From Davidsoniella eucalypti (lineage: Eukaryota; Ascomycota; Sordariomycetes; Microascales; Ceratocystidaceae): a stretch of 64,000 nucleotides of DNA. Below, piece after piece: positions 56,715-64,000 of this stretch (position 1 is its first letter; each line of letters opens with the position of its first letter). The notes under the pieces are model-generated. The model was not told where the DNA came from. It was given only the letters and a program-made list of their open reading frames with translations, and did no database searches. The position numbers were made by a program, and so were the translations under genes. The DNA is taken from NCBI GenBank assembly GCA_004009845.1, contig RMBW01000004.1, forward strand, positions 186,001-250,000, in the 5' to 3' direction.

Positions 56715-59700
56715 TTAGTTGAATCTAACAGTCGGCCCGTTGATGGGGCCGGGGTATCCAGAACTAGAAGAATTGATTGAATGCGATGTCGAAGGACGGC
56801 CACTATCACCCGAAGCCCGCGGAAGATGACGCGGGGTGGTGTCCCCGGGATGCGAGATAGTAGGCAAAAGCTTGGCGTCGGCCGGGTTCAGCTGGGGCTG
56901 TAGCGCCCAAGGATTGGGAACGCTGTTGTTGTTGCTGCTGCCAGGCGGGACGAGGCTAGCGTTGATGGACAGGATGCTAGAGGCATCGTCGTCTAGGTTG
57001 ACGCCGCTATCGTTCCATGGATTACGGTCAGCGTGGAAGCTACGTGTGGATTCGATGGAGATCAGTGATGTCATCGAGACATTGGCTGAACCAGAGAATA
57101 ATGAGGCCGGGTTGACAGCATGAGAGCTGTTCTTGCGTCTATCTAAGAACGAAGCAATCGAGATGCCACCAGGCTTGCGAAGACGATCGAAGAGGGTGTT
57201 ACGGCCACGGGTCACCTCCTCTACAAAGAGAGACTGGACCGGGGACTCCTTGGGCGCAGCAGGAGCTGGTGCGTTCTGGAGGAGGCGAGAATTGAAGAAA
57301 GGCAGAGAGTCTTCGAACGAGTCAGACTTGGGACGGGGAAGCGAGCCAGACTGGACCTTGAGATCAACGCCTGCGCTCGTCATGGAAGCCATCATTTGTT
57401 CAATAACCTCATTCAGGCCAGCAGCATTGTTACGTGTGAAGGAAAGTCGCAGAATGACAGTTTCGGTGCTAGACTCGGCCTTGTCCTCGCCGGGGACGAC
57501 TTCGATAGTGACTTCCTGGGCACCAAGCTGGCCGACCAAAGTAGTAGAGAACTGAGCAGAATCCAGGAACTCCGACAGAGACTCTGTTTTCTCGAGCACC
57601 ATCTCGTGGAAATCTGGCACCATACCAAGAAGTTCATCGGCACAGCGAGGCACGTTCCACTGCGGGCCAATGACAGTCAACTCATCGCTAGCCTGCTCCG
57701 TGCTAGGGAAGATAATCTTGCAGTTATACCGCTTCTCGAGCTTGTCGATATCGCGGAGACGAGCAAGGAGGCGACGCTGGAAAAGACGATCAACCTCAAC
57801 AGTCTGAGACGTGTACTCGGAATCAGCCTCATCCACCATTTCGAGGATTTCACTCTTGACGGCTTCGAGGTTCTGGGCGTTGCGGGCAGGTGTACGGCAG
57901 ACGACATTGCCTACTTGAAGATCATCTTCTTCGCGACCCGGTCCACCCCGGTCCATGGCGTTAGAGAACTTGACGAAGACCGAGTGCTTGCGCATGATGC
58001 TCTGGATGTGATGGCCGCCGATACCAATGATTTTCTTGTGGTACTGATCTGGGACGTGGAACGATATCGAGGCAGGCATCTCCTGTTCTACAAAGTTGAT
58101 TCCAGTTTCCAGGGCCTTGTAGTTTTGACTGATGACTTCAATGTTGAAGTTGTACTCGTTGTAGCCCTCGAACAAAATGTGGATTAGGCCGATCTTCTGA
58201 ACCATATGAATGATTTTGTTGAGCTTGCCATTCTTTTTGCCACTAACAAACTCCTTGTGCTCAACGGCAAGCTCAATCTTGATATGAGCAGAGAACGGTT
58301 GGTCACCAAACCCAGGGGCATCCGAAATCATCTTGATTGCCGTCTTGACTGCATCATCAGTACCGTTGATAGTGAAAAGCTCACCATCGAACATGACTTC
58401 CGCTCCAGAGGTTGCAGTGATTGTCTTCAGAAGGGTCGACACAGTTTCTTCGTCTGGGAGCGAGTAGGCACCTGGGCGCATGCACCAATAGCCGTGGTAA
58501 AACTGGCCAGTTAAGTCCAAGATTTCACGAATCGTACGCTCGCATTGGGCTTGGTCGGTACCTCGAACGCTCATGCGGTTACGTCGGGTTCCAAGACCCG
58601 GAAGCGCGATGTGAGTGCCATAAGTGTCGCCAATCTTGCGAACCTTGTCTAAGCGGCTAAGCAAGATGTTGTCCATCTTATCACAGTCGATTTCCACTTC
58701 CTTAGGATCAATGCGCGACATGGAGGCGTACTCAGCAATCTTTGCTTTCGCGCGCTCGATTCCTTCACGGGTTTCGCCGGTGATAAAGATGTCGCTAGGA
58801 TCGCGGCGATGGGCGCTCGGCACGTAGAATCGGTTCAACTGTAGCAAGTGGGGCGGGAAGTAGATCGAAGTACCTGTAGCCGACTCCAATAGCTTGATAG
58901 TCTTCCGGTGACGGCCACAGATCGGCTGATGATAGATGGGCTCGAGTTTGAGAGAATCCAGATGGCGTCCGAGCATTTCATCGATACGTAGCAGAACATG
59001 GACTTTGGCGTGGTCAACAGAGCCGACATCACCGTAGATAGCAATTCTCCAGCGCTTATCCACACGACCTTGGTTGGTCTTGAGGGTAAGGAGAGACAAC
59101 TTGGGGCCAAGTAAGAAGATGTTGACACCACAGAAGTGGGAGATGCTATCAAGCATTTCCATGGCTTCTTGCTTGAGAACACCCGCCTTAAGGTCGCATA
59201 CGAGCTTACCGTCGATGTCAACAGTAGAGCAGGTCTAATATTGTGGGTCACGTTAGTCATAGTTACAACCATTTTTCATGGTATCGTATTTACTACTTAC
59301 CATAGCAATAGGCGTCCCATTTAATATGGTTTCACGGCTTTTCTGTACTAGCTCTGGTGGGCCAGACAAGAACACCGTGACGGTCTTCTGGGGCTTGTTG
59401 TTGACGGAAGCAGTAGTGGTATCGACGACGGCCTTGACAGGCAACGGGGACTCGGACAGATCAGCACAGAGCTTGATCAAGGCCTTCAGATGTTCCGTGT
59501 GAACTGGAAGGTCAGATACCGGGATATCATCCGGTGCCTCCGCTGGATGCGTCCATTTAAGGACAGCATCTTGGGTTGCATGAAGGATATCCTCGGTATT
59601 AGGACCAGCGAGATCGAAAGTGAAGGGAATATTGAAAGAGTACTGAACAATCTCTGGGTTTCGTGGAGTGATAGCAAGCGGCATCTGGTGAGCACCGGCA

Positions 59701-59858
59701 GCAGCATTCTGCATCTGAGCAGGATGCATCGGCACATGGCCCATGTTTGGCATGGTGTTCATAGAGCCAGACGGCATGGCTCCCGCCATGGGCTGCTGTG
59801 GCCGGAAGGACAAAGGCGGCATACGGTCGGTCCAACGCACGTTGGCGAGTTTATTCAT
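56715..59858 (-). CDS. Multi-KH-domain RNA-binding protein (Khd4-like)
   Basis: Exons 59858-59301 and 59234-56715 (66-bp intron, GTAAGT...ATTAG) join in phase 0 to give 1025 aa. The start is the first ATG (MNKLANVRWTDRMPPL). Several KH or KH-like units lie between about residues 100 and 680. One is a canonical KH with the GxxG loop (YHKKIIGIGGHHIQSIMRKH). Another reads ICGRHRKTIKLLESATGTSI, and others, such as RKIGDTYGTHIALPG, lack GxxG. Most KH repeats here are therefore likely structural. The order resembles the filamentous-fungal Khd4 family, which regulates mRNA stability and membrane trafficking in Ustilago. The N-terminus is Met/Pro/Gly-rich and the last 250 residues are Ser/Pro/Asn-rich and disordered. 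The protein is probably cytoplasmic. The long upstream region suggests a long 5' leader. Confidence 0.85.
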
Positions 59859-62800
59859 TGTGGGCAAAGTTGAGAGACATACGGCGAGGAAGCAAAAAGT
59901 AGGGTGCTGTGCTGCGAATAAATCGGTGCCGTGCCGGTAGGAGGAGTAGTTGTCTGAAAGATTCGGAGGACGGACGGGGTGGTGGCGAAGTCAAGAAGGG
60001 TAACCACCAGACAAAGATGGAATACAGTATATGGTATATCAAAAGAAGACGAGGTGGTGCAAGGCAAGGTGAATGAAGACGAGGTCGAGAACTTGAGGGG
60101 TCGGCGAGGGCCAATTCTGACGGGACGAGAGCGAAGATCGATACCGAAAAATCGAAGAAGCGAAGCGAAAGGCAAGGCAGCCAAAAGCGACAGCGGTAAT
60201 CCAGTAACCACTTCGCAGGAGATAGAGAGAAAGGGCGAAGAAGGAAGAAGAGAAACGAGGAAACGATGAAAATTGGCACGATGAGAAGGAGAAGAGAAGA
60301 GGGGAAGGGAAGTGAAGATAGAAGACTCAATTCAATGACGAGACTGGTGCTTGATCACACCGGACTGGGAGGACGAAGAAATAAGATGAAGGAGAAAGAA
60401 AGGCCGAATGGCTATTTAAGAATGCAGGCTGTTTTTTTTCTTCGTGTTGCTTTATTTTCAGTAGCTCAGTCAAGGGAGGGAAGGCCCAATCCAGTCCAGG
60501 ACGGTTTGCTAAGTCGTTCGTTGGTTGGCTGGCTGGAGCTTTCCTTCTTTCTTTGGCTGGGCGGGCGGGCGAGGCAAGCAAACAGCACTGTAGTCTAGAA
60601 AGTCAGCCTGTAGCAAGAAAGCCAGGTCTGCAGAATTAGTGTAGCAATTCAAATGCAACCTAACCTTAAGAGTTCAGTATCAGCGGGAAAATGGCGGTAA
60701 CATAGACAATAATGACTATTAAAAGAAGAAGAAAAAAAGTAAAGAAGATGGTATATTGGAGGCGCTGCTAGTTGACGATAAATAATGGCTGCCAGACACA
60801 AAACTAAGATAGGCCGGGGAAGAGAAGGAGAAGAATAAGTAAAGCGCGAGAAGAAAAATGCGGCCGGCTGAATCGATGCTGCGCTAATGCGATATTTATC
60901 GGCTTCCAGAGTTAAATATCGCGGGCCACAGAGAAAGAGAATAAACAAGAATTAGCTGTAAAAAAATCCTGGTTGTAGTAGAAAAAAAATCATGGCAGAA
61001 AAAATAAGAGGGAAAAGATAAGAGGAAATTGAAAGGCTCTAATCAGATAATCAGTAGAGGCAACACAAAACGAACGATTGGCCTGTAGCTAACAGACTAA
61101 CCCACTAAACTTCGAGAAAAGTCAAGAAAAAACTACCTGACTGACTGCAAGCAGATGGATGGCCCAGCGAAGCTCAGCGGAGCCCAGGCCTAGCAGGGGT
61201 ATCCACAGTGGGCTTCCAGAATCGAAAAAGCGGGAGCCAGCGGCAGTTCAGTACAGCTAGGCCAGTCGAAGAAATCCAGGCTCCGAACTTTAGCGTCGCC
61301 ACTACAACTCAGCACTCGTACTATTATGTCTTCTGATATCTCCTACTCTCTGTTTACGATGCTTCCAGTTTGCCTCCCTTGACGGCGGCGTACGATAGCA
61401 GCAAAAAAAAAAAAAAAGATGCCCGTTCTCTCTCCGTCTCTTGTTCGCTAGCTAACACAGCAGCTGAGTGGCCTGGCCGCCACCACTAAAGCTCGACAGG
61501 GTACACCTGGAAAGTCACTAAACACCTAGATTCGGCTCGGCTATGGCACTAGACATGGGCTAAGCTGCGCATCTGTATTGGTCTGGATTGCAAGACATGG
61601 CAAGAATGCTTTGAAATAGCTGTATTAATTACAAGTTGTAGAGCTGTGGTACGACCTTTCAGTTAAGCCAATCGCCAAACTAAAAGCTTTAGAAGAATCT
61701 GTTGTGAAGACATCTTTCTAGATGTCGTATATCGAGCTGTTTACTTGCTACGCCACTCATTCGTCCGCCATTTCGCTAGCCAATCCATGCTTATCCACAT
61801 GCAAGCGCACACGCTGTGCTGCATGCGAATTCAAAGAGCCTAGTCAATTGTAGAGTTGTCACTCTAAAGCATACGTAGCAATAGCATAAACAACTGACCA
61901 AGGTAAAGATTGATCACATATGTATAACTAAAGACAGATAGAAAGGTATGCCCACATCAGCCTACCTGTGTTCGCATCAGCCCATCATCAAGCAACGTAT
62001 AATCGGCTCCCTTCACCGTCGTCATGGTCAACATCGAGTTCAAGCCCTCGCAACAGGCTACGATTCGCTGTTGTTAATCTGCTACTTTCAGGCTGCAGCT
62101 GTGAGCACTGACGAGCTGCCTGTCCATCCTTCCTTCAAGGGCAGCTCCCCCGGGGCGACAGGGCCGGAAAACCTCCTTGCCGTTTATTTTAATTTGCAGT
62201 CATGTAAGGCCAAAGCAAGAGCAGAAAGCCAACAGCTTGTTGAATATGTTACGATATGTCTTCCCGTCGTGTACTACTAGCTTCTTCCAAAGCCATTGTG
62301 TCGTCGTTTGGCATACATTACGTCTATGGTCTGAGTCTTTAATTACAGGTCGGATGCCCGCATACTGATCACCCTGCAGCTACTAATTTATCCACAGGCC
62401 GTCCTTCAACTCGTTTACCGCGTGCCTTGTGCCTGCGCCTGTGACCGGGAATGAAGGAATTGAATTGAAGCAAGGAACTAGCGGAGTAGCAACGGCCAGC
62501 GTTGAAAAAATGAAAAAGAAGAAGAAAAAAGAGCGAGCATCGGGCGGGTTCATAGCAGAAACAAGCTCCTCAGATTGAAAGATTAACTAACTAGAAGAAA
62601 AAAAGATTGAAGGGTTTTTTTTTTACTATTCGCGGCGCTAAATTGATTGCTGAGTGCTAAAATGAAGCTTTGTTTGGACGTCTGCCGGGATCTCCACCGT
62701 GAGTCACGTGGTGTTTACTAATTCGCAAGCCAGGCCACAAGGTAAGTTCTTTCCACATGCTGCAGAGTTTGGTTTATCAACTCTATCATTCCAAGGAGGT

Positions 62801-63435
62801 AGTACGTAATAATACATACATATAGTATGTACATCATCGTCGTACATGGCCATGACTTCGACTTCTATAGTCCTAAGGCAATTTTTCCCGGTAGCAACCG
62901 GTAAAGCACTCAGCATTGTTAAATACAACAAAATTCCTGCCTGCCTGACAATTGTAACGCAGCAGCGCACTGAAGCAACCATTATGTCCCCGCTAAAAGC
63001 ATCCTTGCCTTAGTTTTAGCTGTTGACTGTGCTGATCTCTTTGCAATTCAGATCTAAATCTAAAATCCAGTTCAATAACTGGCACACTAGATAAGACTAC
63101 ATAGTAGAACCACTGACATACAGAAATCAGCTACCCAATTGCAACAACGGGCGGAATTTTTTTTTACAACTCTTTATGAGGCTTTTCTTGGCCGCTGTTC
63201 AAACGATAACAGCGGTCTGGAAGCCTCAGCAAAACAAAACAAGAACAAGAAAAAATAAACACAGACCTCCCATGTACAACTGCATATGTATATGTAAAAC
63301 ACCGATTTGTCCGCAACTGTAAACATCGGCTCCGCTCCGTTTGTCGGTGAAGCCTACGGTTTGGCTCCTCTTGTGCTGTGTTCTCTCTTTCCTTGGCCTC
63401 TTTTCTTTATCATCATCGCGATATCTTCGGCAACA
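59859..63435. other. Intergenic, KH gene upstream region and beyond
   Basis: About 3.6 kb. The first 700 bases upstream of the KH gene are purine-rich on the plus strand (pyrimidine-rich on the coding strand), typical of a strong fungal promoter and leader. Beyond 60600 are A-runs (60720-60740, 61405-61419) and short ORFs without domains. No gene supported apart from the hairpin at 63178. Confidence 0.5.
63178..63227. other. Long imperfect hairpin
   Basis: GAGGCTT (63178-63184) pairs with AAGCCTC (63221-63227), and CCGCTGTT (63192-63199) pairs with AACAGCGG (63208-63215) around an 8-base loop. The two perfect stems of 7 and 8 bp are separated by an asymmetric internal loop. A T run lies just upstream on the plus strand. 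It could be a structured RNA or a terminal inverted repeat of a small element; neither is proven. Confidence 0.55.
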
Positions 63436-63505
63436 GTCCCCATGGCGTAGTGGTTATACGCCTGGCCGACCTCATGAGGTAGTTGGTTCAAACGCAGCAG
63501 GGCAA
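63436..63505 (+). repeat. tRNA-like sequence, candidate SINE head
   Basis: A good A box TGGCGTAGTGG (63443-63453) and a near-consensus B box GGTTCAAACGC (63485-63495) occur at tRNA spacing. A perfect D stem GCGT/ACGC is present. A CTCATGA segment sits where a CAT anticodon loop would be. The acceptor, anticodon and T stems do not pair, so this is not a working tRNA. The layout is that of the head of a tRNA-derived SINE, possibly from a Met tRNA. The body may continue to the CTAC repeat near 63864. Confidence 0.5.
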
Positions 63506-64000
63506 AACTACTACTGAAGTCCACCCTATGCTTATGGGTAGTGCGTCTACGAAGTAGATGCCAGTAGCATATAACGAAACCATAACAAATGCTCTGTATC
63601 TCAGTGGCCGGTCACTGTTGAGAAGTAGGTTGCCCTTCACATTGTATACTAGTATCAGAGCAGGGGTGTGTATCTTAGGATACCGAGGTGCTACATAGCT
63701 ATTGAAGTTCCATTTCCACCCTATAAAAATGAATTAAAAAAAAATTCGGCAACAACTAGATCTTACAAATGTGTCCTTCCGCCCAAGACTCTTATGATGA
63801 TCCGTGCGAGATCAAGCTCATCTCTCTACATCTTGCAATACAAGGCAGGCCATTAATACATATCTACCTACCTACCTACCTAGTCTATCACACAAATCCG
63901 TCAGTCTCTATTTGTATTCCATATTCTAGTCAATCTCATACCGGCATCAAAGCACTCAATGATTATCGCTTGAAATCAAATGTCGGGACTTTATGCCTTT
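63506..64000. other. Possible SINE body and flank
   Basis: No ORF with a recognisable domain. The interval between the tRNA-like head and the CTAC repeat could be the unrelated body of a SINE; the rest is unremarkable. Confidence 0.3.
63864..63882 (+). repeat. (CTAC)4 tandem repeat
   Basis: Four CTAC units plus CTA. Simple repeats of this kind often form SINE 3' ends. Confidence 0.8.

Noticed and set aside
57396..58187. 263-codon ORF antisense to the KH gene
   Set aside because: Shadow of a long, well-supported coding exon on the other strand.
61948..62280. 110-codon plus-strand ORF
   Set aside because: No domain and no splice or promoter support; typical of random intergenic ORFs.
63436..63505. 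Functional tRNA-Met
   Set aside because: Only the D stem pairs; acceptor, anticodon and T stems fail, so it cannot fold as a working tRNA. Kept as a SINE candidate.

Overview
The window is nuclear DNA of a filamentous ascomycete (Pezizomycotina), most likely of the Eurotiales. Genes carry short GTAAGT-type introns, many with a CTAAC-like branch point. The ribosomal proteins RPS14 and RPL7 read like Aspergillus/Penicillium proteins, and the degraded nuclease-kinase gene and LINE remnants belong to families common in that group. No GC content or database comparison was computed; the taxonomic call rests on recognised protein families.

Layout. 1-1858: the 3' part of a decayed LINE retrotransposon, cut by the window edge, ending in an A-rich tail just upstream of an intron-containing tRNA-Pro (1882-1972). 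2332-3234: a C2H2 zinc-finger gene with an in-frame stop. 3235-11059: a gene-poor stretch holding two unusual genes, a four-exon gene with a zinc-dependent deaminase signature (6997-8585) and a Ras-like gene whose GTP-binding motifs are eroded (9732-11059). 11060-22719: about 11.7 kb in which I can support no gene. 22720-24292: a ZIP-family metal transporter.

25826-38516 is dense with housekeeping genes: Rad26/CSB repair ATPase, hemerythrin-like protein, eIF3c, Isa2-type iron-sulfur assembly protein, RPL7 and RPS14. RPL7 intron 2 contains a box C/D snoRNA whose guide matches a conserved LSU rRNA site. 39393-42160 is a small decay zone: a pseudogene combining a PD-(D/E)XK-like region with a kinase-like region, and a second LINE remnant.

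43137-59858 returns to conserved genes: a PEX11-family peroxin, a phosphoglycerate-mutase-family protein, a gamma-tubulin complex component, Eaf7 (NuA4), an Rrn5-like RNA polymerase I factor, the mitochondrial helicase Irc3 and a multi-KH RNA-binding protein. 59859-64000 has no supportable protein gene but holds a strong hairpin and a tRNA-like element with pol III A and B boxes, a candidate SINE.

Many conserved genes are divergent pairs sharing promoters of about 350-530 bp (eIF3c/Isa2, RPL7/RPS14, gamma-tubulin component/Eaf7, Rrn5/Irc3). Several serve ribosome production: RPL7, RPS14, eIF3c, Rrn5 and the intronic snoRNA. The best candidates for less-described biology are the deaminase-like gene, the Ras-like pseudo-GTPase, the RPL7 intronic snoRNA and the large gene-free interval.
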